This document shows positions 34,681 through 42,989 of a DNA stretch of 58,063 nt, in pieces (within the stretch, counting starts at the first letter, position 1; every line of letters starts with the position of its first letter). Where the stretch lies: NCBI GenBank assembly GCA_938015805.1, contig CALLXF010000072.1, positions 1 through 58,063 of the forward strand. The letters run 5' to 3'. This stretch comes from an uncultured Saprospiraceae bacterium (GTDB taxonomy: Bacteria; Bacteroidota; Bacteroidia; Chitinophagales; Saprospiraceae). A program made the position numbers and the translations under genes. The notes below the pieces were generated by a model. That model was given only the letters and a program-made list of their open reading frames with translations. It was not told the DNA's origin and made no database searches.

Positions 34681-35535
34681 CTAAAAACGATAAACAACTC
34701 CAGCAGTACTAGTCATAAAATGCAACCAATTTTCGACATAACCATCTCCTGGACCAGAAACGTCGCTACTAGTTCCTACGGCTCCGCCACCTAGATATCT
34801 TATATTAAAGAAAGCATCTATATCAGACCTTAGATGATACCCCATTCGCAAACTAGCATCTAAAATTGCTCCTTTAACCTCATTATCTGATCCATTTAAA
34901 TAACTTACAGGAGCGTAGATCCCATCCGCTTCTAGCTCCAAGTAAAAATGATTATTTAAACGGGTACGGGTACGTAACTTAAGAGCTGGTACGATTCCTA
35001 CATCATTATTTGTTCTCAGTAATGTTCCATCTAACGATTCAAAAGCGATCGTGGCATTTCTTATCTGCAGCGTAAGACCTATACCAAAATTGTATTTTGG
35101 GTTATCTGCCATAAACTCTCTCAAATAACTTATACGATAAAAAGGAAAGCCATATAAAAAATTAACTCCACTACTTTGTGGAAAAACTAAATCATCTATC
35201 ACAAGATCACGTTGGAGTAAAGCCTGTGTTCTGATTTCTAATGGCTGGTATAAAAGTATAATAGTATTCTTGCGATTAAACTGAGCCTCTAATGAAAATC
35301 TTTTTACAGCATAAAGATTATCCTGTCCACCCTCCTTAACATAATCGATTTTTGTTCCGGAATTACTGAATTGGATTTTATGATCTATAACTGTTAGAAA
35401 TCCCATTTCTGCTGTAGCACTAATTTTAATACCCGACACATCAGTATTAAAATCAGACATAATGTTTTGAGCGTTTAGACTACTAACAAAAATCATCAGT
35501 AGAAATGTAGAAAAATATATTTTGGAATAACTCAT
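34681..35535 (-). CDS. Hypothetical outer-membrane beta-barrel protein
   Basis: A 284-residue exported protein with a signal peptide (FLLMIFVSSLNAQ, cleavage near residue 23). Beta-hairpin patterns run to the end, and the C-terminus is TAGVVYRF, with the terminal aromatic typical of outer-membrane barrels. No specific family is recognised. It stands alone between the decayed toxin and ilvE. It could serve as a porin or lipid/nutrient channel, but nothing in the sequence shows this. Confidence 0.7.
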   Translation of the reverse strand: MSYSKIYFSTFLLMIFVSSLNAQNIMSDFNTDVSGIKISATAEMGFLTVIDHKIQFSNSGTKIDYVKEGGQDNLYAVKRFSLEAQFNRKNTIILLYQPLEIRTQALLQRDLVIDDLVFPQSSGVNFLYGFPFYRISYLREFMADNPKYNFGIGLTLQIRNATIAFESLDGTLLRTNNDVGIVPALKLRTRTRLNNHFYLELEADGIYAPVSYLNGSDNEVKGAILDASLRMGYHLRSDIDAFFNIRYLGGGAVGTSSDVSGPGDGYVENWLHFMTSTAGVVYRF

Positions 35536-35759
35536 TAGAATTTTTATTTCTCTAACTCATGAACATTGAGAATGTTCGATAAATACTAAAGAAATGAGAC
35601 CGGCTGAGCCAATACTCACAGCATCCACTTTCTGAGACTTTCTTAACTCTAAATAGAAATTTGTTCTCTTCGGGGACCAGCCTAACATTGACGCAAGTCA
35701 GACAAGCGAAGTTTATAATTAGGAGCTTTTAAATAGTATGATAAGGTTAAGCAAAATTA

Positions 35760-36824
35760 CTAAACGGGTACCGCACTTTTTACCGGAACGATCCAATTAT
35801 ACTTATCTTCGATCTCACCAAAACGTAAATCGTTTAATGTATTTTTCACTAAGTTTGAAACCGTATTTTCAGTTTGGCTTAAGTCCATGGAAATGTCTCC
35901 ATGTTGGATCAGATGTACATTAGAAGTAAGTGCAGCAGTACCAGCCCCGAAAGCCTCTTTTAGAGTACCTGCTTGATAAGCATCTACAATTTCTTGAATA
36001 TCTATTAACCGTTCCTCTACTTTATATCCATGATCCTTTAAAATCGTGATAGCTGATTTTCTTGTGATTCCTTTTAGGATGGTTCCGTTTGTAATCGGTG
36101 TAATAACCGTATCATTGACAACAAAGAAAATGTTCATCGTACCTATTTCCTGCACATATTTAAACTCTTTGGCGTCAAGCCACATAATCTGATCAAAGCC
36201 AGCATCCTTTGCTTTTTGAGCAGGTAATAAAGAGGCAGCATAATTGCCGGCTGTTTTAGCCTCTCCTACTCCACCCATTGCTGCTCTAACATATTTTTTT
36301 TCTGTGACTAAACTAACAGGCTTAGGATAATAAGGCCCCACTGGCAGCGTCATAATCATCATCTTGTATTCTTTGGATGCTCTTACTCCTAGAGCTTCTT
36401 CCATAGCAACCATCACAGGACGTAAATATAGAGCACTTCCTTTAGAAGGTGGTATCCATGCTCTTTCTATATCCACCATACTGTGAACTGCTTCTAAAAA
36501 TAAATCCTTTGGAAACTCAGGCATACTCATCCTCGCTGCTGAAGCATTTAACCTATAGATATGTTCCTCTGGCCTAAAAAGAACTGGTTCCCCGTCTTTG
36601 TTCTTAAACGCTTTCATACCCTCGAATATAGACTGACCATAATGCCATGCTAAATTCCCAGGATGCACTGGGATAGGCTTTAATTCTGAAATCTCTGGAT
36701 TGACCCATTCTCCGTTTATATAATCTACCTGAAACAGGTGGTCTGTAAAGATCTGACCAAAAGGAATATTATCGAAATCAAGAGATGATATTTTAGACTG
36801 AGCAGTCGGAGTAAATTTTATCAT
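35760..36824 (-). CDS. ilvE: Branched-chain amino acid aminotransferase
   Basis: PLP-dependent class IV aminotransferase for the last step of valine, leucine and isoleucine synthesis and the first step of their breakdown. The 354 residues fit the long (type II) form: WHYGQSIFEGMKAFK near residue 78, RPEEHIYRLNASAARM, GSALYLRPVMVA, VGPYYPKP, the PLP-Lys segment GGVGEAKTAGNYAASLLPAQKA (Lys near 200), and QEIGTMNIFFV. The start is preceded by a -7 type box (TACCTTTG on the minus strand, 36857-36864). Confidence 0.95.
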   Translation of the reverse strand: MIKFTPTAQSKISSLDFDNIPFGQIFTDHLFQVDYINGEWVNPEISELKPIPVHPGNLAWHYGQSIFEGMKAFKNKDGEPVLFRPEEHIYRLNASAARMSMPEFPKDLFLEAVHSMVDIERAWIPPSKGSALYLRPVMVAMEEALGVRASKEYKMMIMTLPVGPYYPKPVSLVTEKKYVRAAMGGVGEAKTAGNYAASLLPAQKAKDAGFDQIMWLDAKEFKYVQEIGTMNIFFVVNDTVITPITNGTILKGITRKSAITILKDHGYKVEERLIDIQEIVDAYQAGTLKEAFGAGTAALTSNVHLIQHGDISMDLSQTENTVSNLVKNTLNDLRFGEIEDKYNWIVPVKSAVPV

Positions 36825-36856
36825 TTCAGAGGTTTAGATGAGTAAATTCTATGATG

Positions 36857-36864
36857 CAAAGGTA
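36857..36864 (-). promoter_or_regulatory. Candidate -7 box upstream of ilvE
   Basis: TACCTTTG on the minus strand matches TAnnTTTG, 33 bp before the ilvE start. No TTTG was seen at the ideal upstream spacing. Confidence 0.4.
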
Positions 36865-36983
36865 GTAAGATTTTAGATTAAATTTCTGAATCCAGTTAAT
36901 GCAACACCAAAAGAAATAATATTGTTGAGAAAATGCAAGACCTTCATTAAAGCCTAGTTTACATATATTTACTATTTTTAAAT

Positions 36984-37391
36984 ATGTCAATGACGCAAAA
37001 CAATAAATCCTTAGAAATTTTACATTTGGCAATGAGTTTTGGTCTCATTCTAATCATTGGTATTTTCTATTACCTGAGACACGCACAGGATGATATTACG
37101 ATAAACACAGAATTTAGTTTGCTAAACCTAATCGGAACTAGTATTGGAATTATAGCACTCTTAGCCTCACAAGTTATATTTAGATCCAAAACAAAAAATA
37201 TTTCTAGTTTACGGATAAATATTGAAAATTTTGACCAATTGCGGCCTGCTTATATTCTAAAATGGGCTTTAATCGATGCAGCTGGACTAATAAATGCTGT
37301 ATTCTTTTTCTTGACAGGTAATCTGCTTTTGCTATACTTTAGTATCGCCTTATGCTTAGTTTTATACCTCAGTAAACCTAGATTTTACTAA
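36984..37391 (+). CDS. Hypothetical four-helix membrane protein
   Basis: A 135-residue protein with four predicted membrane helices (about residues 10-28, 46-66, 88-110 and 112-130). No family is recognised. A second ATG two codons in could be the true start. Its stop is 5 bp before the next gene, which in turn is 3 bp before rdgB, so the three form an operon. Function unknown. Confidence 0.7.
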   Translation: MSMTQNNKSLEILHLAMSFGLILIIGIFYYLRHAQDDITINTEFSLLNLIGTSIGIIALLASQVIFRSKTKNISSLRINIENFDQLRPAYILKWALIDAAGLINAVFFFLTGNLLLLYFSIALCLVLYLSKPRFY

Positions 37392-37396
37392 ACTTT

Positions 37397-37825
37397 ATGA
37401 ACCCACTTTTTGATATTGAAAAGATATACGACTATCCAGATGCCATGCAATTAGATACATCTCGTATGGATAAACATTTGGTTGTTTGTAGAAAAGAAGA
37501 TTTAAAAAATGGAGGAAAAGAAAAATTATTGGAGATCGTCAGAGCCATTCAATGGGACATAAATACAAATCTAGAATTGGTCGATCTTGAAGAAAAAGAA
37601 TCTATTCAACTATCATCAGGGCTTCCTCTTAAAAGAAATAAAAGAATCGTTCTAAGTTTTGGCTTAAAGCCAATGGATCTTTGTTTACAATGCCCATTAC
37701 AGTTTTATCAGCGTATTACTTTTGAAAATGCCATTGTTATCTTTAGTCATAGCGTACAAGAACTAATGGATAGTAAGCAATATAAAAGTAATCTGTGGGG
37801 AGCTATTAAATCTTTTAAATCCTAA
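37397..37825 (+). CDS. Hypothetical protein, weakly reminiscent of DNA polymerase III psi (HolD)
   Basis: A soluble 142-residue protein. I do not recognise it with confidence. The second half (RIVLSFGLKPMDLCLQCPLQ, then AIVIFSHSVQELMDSKQYKS and NLWGAIKSFK) has the S-x2-EL-x4-K-x3-LW-x2-K ending seen in small clamp-loader psi-type proteins, which would make it a replication accessory factor. This is a by-eye likeness only. It is tightly coupled to rdgB downstream and a membrane protein upstream. Confidence 0.6.
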   Translation: MNPLFDIEKIYDYPDAMQLDTSRMDKHLVVCRKEDLKNGGKEKLLEIVRAIQWDINTNLELVDLEEKESIQLSSGLPLKRNKRIVLSFGLKPMDLCLQCPLQFYQRITFENAIVIFSHSVQELMDSKQYKSNLWGAIKSFKS

Positions 37826-37828
37826 ACC

Positions 37829-38416
37829 ATGTCTATTATTTTTGCTACTGGAAACAGTCACAAAGTCCAAGAGGCTCGTTCTGTTTTAGATATACCTTTC
37901 AAGTCATTAAAGGAAATAAATTTTTTGGAAGATATCGAAGAGACGGGTTCTACACTGGAGGCGAATGCACTTATTAAAGCAAGGCACATTTATAACCTAG
38001 ACAATGAATACAACTTTGTTTTTTCCGAAGATACTGGATTAGAAGTTGATGCATTAAACGGAGCTCCTGGAGTTATTACTGCACGATACGCAGGCACTTC
38101 AAAATCGTTTACAAATAATATGGATTTACTCCTTCATAATTTATCAGGTTTTGAAGATAGGTCAGCTCGTTTTAGAGCAGTGATTGCACTGATTTTAAAT
38201 GGAAACGAATATTTGTTTGAAGGAATTATAAACGGTACCATAGCAAAAGAAAAATTTGGTGATGGAGGATTTGGGTATGACCCAATATTTATTCCGGAAG
38301 GTCATACTAAAACTTTTGCAGAATTAGGCAGTCATGTTAAAGACCAACTAAGTCATAGATCTAAAGCCTTACAAAAAATGAAAAATCAACTGGATCGACT
38401 AAACGTAAAAATCTAA
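37829..38416 (+). CDS. rdgB: XTP/dITP diphosphatase (non-canonical purine NTP pyrophosphatase)
   Basis: House-cleaning enzyme that hydrolyses dITP, XTP and ITP to monophosphates, keeping them out of DNA and RNA. The 195 residues hold the family signatures IIFATGNSHKVQEA at the N-terminus, SEDTGLEVDALNGAPGVITARYAG near 70, FRAVIAL, and FGDGGFGYDPIFIPEGHTKTFAEL with the SHRSKAL ending. Third gene of its operon. Its 3' end overlaps the convergent prenyltransferase gene by 18 bp. Confidence 0.95.
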   Translation: MSIIFATGNSHKVQEARSVLDIPFKSLKEINFLEDIEETGSTLEANALIKARHIYNLDNEYNFVFSEDTGLEVDALNGAPGVITARYAGTSKSFTNNMDLLLHNLSGFEDRSARFRAVIALILNGNEYLFEGIINGTIAKEKFGDGGFGYDPIFIPEGHTKTFAELGSHVKDQLSHRSKALQKMKNQLDRLNVKI

Positions 38417-39262
38417 AATTACCAATAGCCCGAAAATGACAGAGGCTACACCATTAGTAGTAAAGAAAGCAAGATCTACTCTTTTTAAATCGTCATGCTT
38501 TACTAAGGTGTGCTGGTAAATAAGTAGAGACAAAAAAACGGCTACTGCTATCCAATGTATATATCCGATACCTGAATCAATTTGACCTAAAAGATAACCG
38601 GCCATAACTAATAATGCAGCACACACCAAGTGGAATACATTAGAAAGCCTAAGGGCATTTACTTTTCCAAAATGTACCGGAATCGATTTTAAATTTTGAC
38701 TTTGATCAAAAGACACATCTTGCATTGCATAAATAATATCAAAACCAGCGACCCAAAACAATACTGCAAATCCATAAAGTATCGGAACTAAATGAAATGA
38801 CTCTGCTACCGCAACATAAGCTCCAACAGGAGCTAGTGCTAAACCTACTCCTAAAACTAAATGACAAAGCGATGTAAAACGCTTAGTATAGGAATAAAAA
38901 AGAATGACAAATAGAGCTACTGGACTGAGATAGAAACATAGACTATTTATAAAAAAAGTTGTGGCTATAAATAATAGACAATTAATCACTACAAAAACAA
39001 AAGCAGATCGAGATGTTATTATTCCTGCGGGAATTTCTCTGGCCACTGTTCTGGGATTTTTTCTATCGATCTCTTTATCTAAGAATCGATTAAAGGCCAT
39101 TGCCGCATTCCTTGCTAAAACCATACAAATAATAACCAAGCCTAGTTTATCTAATCTGAAAGTATATCCTTCAATAAAATGAGCAAGAAATAAACCGATC
39201 ATTGCAAATGGCATTGCAAAAATGGTATGACTAAACTTTACTAGGCTTAAAAAATCTTTCAC
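38399..39262 (-). CDS. UbiA-family prenyltransferase (probably menaquinone pathway, MqnP-like)
   Basis: Integral membrane prenyltransferase of 287 residues with about eight helices. The two Asp-rich motifs are present: NRFLDKEIDRKNPRT near residue 57 and DIIYAMQDVSFDQSQNLKSIP near 170. It resembles the proteins annotated as 4-hydroxybenzoate polyprenyltransferase in Bacteroidota. Because the phylum makes menaquinone, a role as the futalosine-pathway MqnP is likely but inferred. It ends inside the convergent rdgB gene and lies downstream of the DUF1573 gene, separated from it by a terminator. Confidence 0.85.
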   Translation of the reverse strand: MKDFLSLVKFSHTIFAMPFAMIGLFLAHFIEGYTFRLDKLGLVIICMVLARNAAMAFNRFLDKEIDRKNPRTVAREIPAGIITSRSAFVFVVINCLLFIATTFFINSLCFYLSPVALFVILFYSYTKRFTSLCHLVLGVGLALAPVGAYVAVAESFHLVPILYGFAVLFWVAGFDIIYAMQDVSFDQSQNLKSIPVHFGKVNALRLSNVFHLVCAALLVMAGYLLGQIDSGIGYIHWIAVAVFLSLLIYQHTLVKHDDLKRVDLAFFTTNGVASVIFGLLVILDFYV

Positions 39263-39274
39263 TATATGATATAA

Positions 39275-39310
39275 ACAAAAAAGTCCATGAAGGGTTGCTC
39301 CATGGACTTA
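39275..39310 (-). terminator. Rho-independent terminator after the DUF1573 gene
   Basis: On the minus strand AAGTCCATG pairs perfectly with CATGGACTT around an 11-base loop and is followed by TTTTTTGTTT. It separates the DUF1573 transcript from the prenyltransferase gene. Confidence 0.85.
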
Positions 39311-39330
39311 CTTTATTATCTAATTTAGTA

Positions 39331-39882
39331 TTATTTAGAAGGAGTTGCATTAGCTGCAGCTGCTTCATCTTTCTTTACACTACCCTTAATCGTTAAGTAT
39401 GTTTTTGCAGGATCTGTGTTAGCAGTAATAGTAACTCTTTTAGACTGAGCTCCACCACCTACTTTTCCTTTTCCTTTAGAGTCAAACTGAACTTTCACCA
39501 CTGAACTTTCTCCAGCAGGAATAGGCTCTCTTGGCCAGTCAGGAACAGTACATCCACAGCTACCTTTAGCGTTAGAAATGATAAGAGGTTCTTTACCTGT
39601 GTTAGTAAATTTGTACTCATAAACTACTTTCTCACCTTCCATAACTTCACCAAAATCATATGTAGTTTCATCAAAAGACATAGTCGTTAATGGTCCTACA
39701 GGAACCGCTGGTTCTGCAGCTGTTGCCGCTGGTGTAGAAGCAGGAGTTGTAGATACAGATTGATTAGCAACAGTTGCTGCCGGAGTTGCAGATGTATCAA
39801 CAGAAGCACCATCATTCTTACATGATATTAAAGCAAAAGTTGCCAAAAAAGCAAATAATCCTAAAATTCTAAATTGTTTCAT
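39331..39882 (-). CDS. DUF1573-domain lipoprotein
   Basis: A 183-residue predicted lipoprotein (lipobox ATFALISC). After the Cys comes a low-complexity Ala/Thr/Pro/Ser linker of about 45 residues. Then a DUF1573 Ig-like domain follows (MSFDETTYDFGEVMEGEKVV, YEYKFTNTGKEPLIISNAKG, SCGCTVPDWP, then VKVQFDSKGKGK). Such domains are structural and common in Bacteroidota envelope proteins; the ligand is unknown. Its promoter is one of the best in the window. Confidence 0.9.
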   Translation of the reverse strand: MKQFRILGLFAFLATFALISCKNDGASVDTSATPAATVANQSVSTTPASTPAATAAEPAVPVGPLTTMSFDETTYDFGEVMEGEKVVYEYKFTNTGKEPLIISNAKGSCGCTVPDWPREPIPAGESSVVKVQFDSKGKGKVGGGAQSKRVTITANTDPAKTYLTIKGSVKKDEAAAANATPSK

Positions 39883-39929
39883 TACAAATATTTAATTTCA
39901 AAAAATTGATTGTTTCTTAAACGATGATT

Positions 39930-39961
39930 CAAAGATAATCTCTAATCATTATAAATTTCAA
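39930..39961 (-). promoter_or_regulatory. Bacteroidota-type promoter of the DUF1573 gene
   Basis: On the minus strand TTG (39961-39959), 21 bp, then TATCTTTG (39937-39930), fitting -33 TTG and -7 TAnnTTTG. It lies about 48 bp before the start codon. The rest of the 275-bp gap up to 40157 is A+T-rich and shows nothing else. Confidence 0.65.
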
Positions 39962-40157
39962 CTATTTAAACTCGGTTAACAACGTATTAACAAGCATTTA
40001 CACACTTGGTTTAATCCTTTTTTTGTCGTAACCAACATTGTAAATAATTTACATCTACTTGTTGTTTAATAAAAGACGCAAATTTACATATAAATAATTA
40101 ATCTATATATTAAATTAGAACGAATAAGTTATTTACCCATGATCACTTGTCACGTTA

Positions 40158-41798
40158 CTATTTACTTGAGATCCATTTATCAAATTCATCCTTATTAAGA
40201 GCATTTAGACAGTGCTCTTTTAATAACATCGCTTTACGAGCTACATGAACCCCATAAACAATATCAGAAATACCAGAAGTACTATGAGCATCAGGATTTA
40301 TAGAAATCATGACACCTCTTTCTGTAGCATAAGGTATCCATTTCCAGTCCATGTCTAGTCGATTAGGATTTGCATTTAACTCTATCACTACATCATTAGC
40401 CGCACAGGCGTCAATAACTTTTTCGTAATCGATAGGATATCCTTCTCTAGATAAAAGTAATCTTCCTGTAGGATGTCCTAGAATACGAGTATGCGGATTT
40501 TCGATAGCAGTGATTAGTCTAGTCGTAGCCTTATCGATATCCATTTTAAGATTAGAATGTATGGACGCTATAACCAGGTCAAATTCTGCTAAGATATCAT
40601 CAGGATAATCTAAAGACCCATTAGATAAAATATCAGACTCTATACTTTTATAAATATGAAAATCTTTCCTATCGCTTTGAAGTTTTTTATTGAGTTGATC
40701 GATTTCAACCCACTGCTGTTCTAATCTTTCTATGGATAATCCATTGGCATAAAAAGCAGATTTAGAATGATCAGACATAACCAAATAACTATAACCACTT
40801 AACTGGCAAGCATGGGCCATTTCTGATATTGTATTTACGCCATCACTATATGTGGAGTGATTATGTATTACACCAAGAATATCTTTATAATCGATAACTT
40901 GTCCCACTTTACTAAGGTGCTCCTCTAGTAAAACGGTTGCATCATTACGCATCTCTGGAGGAATGTATGGTAATCCCATTTCTTCAAAAATATCTTCCTC
41001 CTCTTCGGCAGATTGATAATTACCTAATGCATCCAAAAAGGCACTATCAGAAGAACTCTCTAATAAATCTAACGCCCAGTTATCTTGATCGCTTCTAATA
41101 ATAACTACTGTACAATCTTTATAGCGTAACTCTTCTTTCTCCTCATCATAAAACAAATCTTCTATTAAAGTTGATAATTCTACATCGCTCTCTGCACCAT
41201 CAGTAATTAATTCTATTTGATTAATGATCGGCATCAGTCTACGGATCTCTCCTGTGATATCAAACCTAGAACCAGAAATAGACTCTAGTACTTCTATAAG
41301 CTCAAGGGCAAGAACCTCTGCAGTAGCATAATGAAGTTTTCCTTGAGAAGAAAAGTAATATTCTAGTTGTGCCTTTAATTGTGCTTGTGTTTTTGCTCCA
41401 AAGCCCTTTAGAGCAACAAGTCTATTTTCGTTACATGCATAGAGTAACTCTCCGGGTGATTCTATTTCCAGTTCGTTCCAGACCGTTTTAACCTTTTTGG
41501 GCCCCAGCCCCTTAATCCTTAATAAATTTTGGATACCAATCGGTGTGATGTCTTGATATTTTTCTAAAGTCTGGAGTGTGCCTGTTGTTAATAACTCCTG
41601 AATTTTTTCGCTAATAGCTTTACCTATCCCGGGTATCTCATTAATTTCTGTGATATCCATCTGGCTCAAAGGATGAGGTAATTTCCTAATAGTGATATAA
41701 GCATTACTATACGATCTTGTTTTAAAAGGGTTTTCATCATGTAATTCCATAATTTTACCCAAGAACTGAAACACCTTTGCTATATCTTTGTTAGTCAT
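40158..41798 (-). CDS. polX: PolX-type protein: helix-hairpin-helix plus PHP domain, degenerate palm
   Basis: Resembles bacterial family X DNA polymerase/3'-5' exonuclease, 546 residues. An N-terminal HhH region (~1-145, EINEIPGIGKAISEKIQELL and IKGLGPKKVKTVW) is followed by the palm region (~165-260) and a C-terminal PHP phosphoesterase. In the palm the usual GDIDIL-type metal-binding Asp pair is missing (SRFDITGEIRRLMPIINQIEL instead), so polymerase activity is doubtful. The PHP metal ligands are intact: IHNHSTYSDG (312-320), SDHS, ESDIL, SIHSN, HPTGR, NANPNRLD and NPDAHS. A nuclease or phosphoesterase role in base-excision repair is most likely. Confidence 0.85.
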   Translation of the reverse strand: MTNKDIAKVFQFLGKIMELHDENPFKTRSYSNAYITIRKLPHPLSQMDITEINEIPGIGKAISEKIQELLTTGTLQTLEKYQDITPIGIQNLLRIKGLGPKKVKTVWNELEIESPGELLYACNENRLVALKGFGAKTQAQLKAQLEYYFSSQGKLHYATAEVLALELIEVLESISGSRFDITGEIRRLMPIINQIELITDGAESDVELSTLIEDLFYDEEKEELRYKDCTVVIIRSDQDNWALDLLESSSDSAFLDALGNYQSAEEEEDIFEEMGLPYIPPEMRNDATVLLEEHLSKVGQVIDYKDILGVIHNHSTYSDGVNTISEMAHACQLSGYSYLVMSDHSKSAFYANGLSIERLEQQWVEIDQLNKKLQSDRKDFHIYKSIESDILSNGSLDYPDDILAEFDLVIASIHSNLKMDIDKATTRLITAIENPHTRILGHPTGRLLLSREGYPIDYEKVIDACAANDVVIELNANPNRLDMDWKWIPYATERGVMISINPDAHSTSGISDIVYGVHVARKAMLLKEHCLNALNKDEFDKWISSK

Positions 41799-41811
41799 AA
41801 CCGTTATATTA

Positions 41812-41842
41812 TTTGCGAAATTATATGAATACTTTAAATTTG
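41812..41842 (+). promoter_or_regulatory. Consensus Bacteroidota promoter (TTTG-N19-TAAATTTG)
   Basis: TTTG at 41812-41815, exactly 19 bp, then TAAATTTG at 41835-41842, a full match to the Bacteroidota -33/-7 consensus. Transcription would begin near 41849. The ATG at 41850 would thus be leaderless, which favours the second ATG at 41868 for the lipoprotein. Confidence 0.75.
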
Positions 41843-41867
41843 AGTTCTAATGTTTAACTTTTATATC

Positions 41868-42467
41868 ATGAGACTATTAATTTTTAATTTGATGTTATTT
41901 ATTTCAGCATTGTTGATAACTTCCTGTGACACTAGTTCGAATAACACCTCAGCATCTAAAATCGATTTATCCTCTTATCAGACGGAAGAGATTGCCGGAA
42001 ATGGAATTAGAGCAAAAAAGATTTCTTCGGATGGAACATTAGTAGAAGAGGGATATGTTGCTAACGGCGTAAAAAATGGAGTATGGATTACTTATAATCC
42101 AGAAGGGCGGATTAACACTATGACTACCTACGTTGATGGTCAGCAAAGTGGTCCTCATTTAGAATTTTCTCAAAGAAGTCAAATTATCCTCAAAGCGTAT
42201 TATAACGGTGGTGTACTAGATGGGCCTTACGCAACATATAAAAATGGACGATATCTTATAGAGTCCTTTTACAAAAATGGTAAGCTAGAGGGACAGTACA
42301 AAGAATATTTCCCAGGAGGAAGAGAAAGCGGTAAGCTCCAAAAACTCATGGAATTTAAAAATGGAAAACAAGATGGAAAATTAGAATATTACGATCCAGA
42401 AGGTAATGTTACCTTATCTTACCAATACAAAGATGGAGAAAAAATAGAGGGAGGACTTCCTGAATAA
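41868..42467 (+). CDS. MORN-repeat (YwqK-like) lipoprotein
   Basis: Predicted lipoprotein of 199 residues from the ATG at 41868 (199 codons plus stop); the frame also has an ATG at 41850. The later start gives a clean signal peptide, MRLLIFNLMLFISALLITSC. The body is a series of MORN-type repeats: VEEGYVANGVKNGVWITYNP, GPHLEFSQRSQIILKAYYNG, LDGPYATYKNGRYLIESFYK, GKLEGQYKEYFPGG and GKQDGKLEYYDPEGN. Such proteins are often annotated as YwqK-family antitoxins, but nothing here shows a toxin partner. The next gene follows after 9 bp. Confidence 0.8.
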   Translation: MRLLIFNLMLFISALLITSCDTSSNNTSASKIDLSSYQTEEIAGNGIRAKKISSDGTLVEEGYVANGVKNGVWITYNPEGRINTMTTYVDGQQSGPHLEFSQRSQIILKAYYNGGVLDGPYATYKNGRYLIESFYKNGKLEGQYKEYFPGGRESGKLQKLMEFKNGKQDGKLEYYDPEGNVTLSYQYKDGEKIEGGLPE

Positions 42468-42476
42468 CGTCTTTAC

Positions 42477-42923
42477 TTGCATATAAACTTACTCTCATAT
42501 AAGGCTTATTTACGAACCATGCAAATCGGTTCTAAATCTTACGTTTTTGATCCGATCCGAAAAAAAAACGTAATCCTTACTCCTGAAGAGATGACAAGAC
42601 AGTTATTAATTCATTACCTGATAGAAGAAAAAAAATATCGTCCTGCTCTTATACAAGTGGAGAAAGCTATCGAGGTAAATGGGTTTGTAAGAAGATATGA
42701 TCTCATTGTTTTTAATAAATCCTTTAAGCCCTTTTTACTAGTAGAATGTAAGTCTCATAAAATAAAAATTAAGCAAGCAACATTTGATCAAATAACCAGA
42801 TATAACCTCAGTCTAAAAGTAGAATATCTTCTTATCACTAATGGAATGGAGCATCATGGATACCAAATAAACTATGAATCTAGAACAGCGAACAATATTA
42901 TCGCACTTCCTGATTTTGAGTGA
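42477..42923 (+). CDS. Stand-alone HsdR N-terminal-domain protein (PD-(D/E)xK type)
   Basis: A 148-residue protein similar to the N-terminal nuclease domain of type I restriction R subunits (HSDR_N_2 type). I use the TTG at 42477 because its reading INLLSYKAYLRTMQIGSKSY lines up with the usual family N-terminus; an ATG 14 codons in is the alternative. FDPIRKKNVILTPEEMTRQ, YDLIVFNKSFKPFLLVECKS (the D...ExK core) and LLITNG follow. No motor, M or S subunit is adjacent. It is far from the hsd operon and probably a conserved Bacteroidota protein of unknown role. Confidence 0.82.
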   Translation: MHINLLSYKAYLRTMQIGSKSYVFDPIRKKNVILTPEEMTRQLLIHYLIEEKKYRPALIQVEKAIEVNGFVRRYDLIVFNKSFKPFLLVECKSHKIKIKQATFDQITRYNLSLKVEYLLITNGMEHHGYQINYESRTANNIIALPDFE

Positions 42924-42989
42924 TATTTTAGTTTTCATTTTCTAAATTAATAAGGGATAAAATGTAACTTGCCGTCACTAAAGTAGACT

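Noticed and set aside
42477-42923. Part of the type I restriction system at 13.5-18.8 kb
   Set aside because: It is 24 kb away in a core region, lacks helicase and M/S partners, and looks like a conserved stand-alone protein, so it was kept separate.
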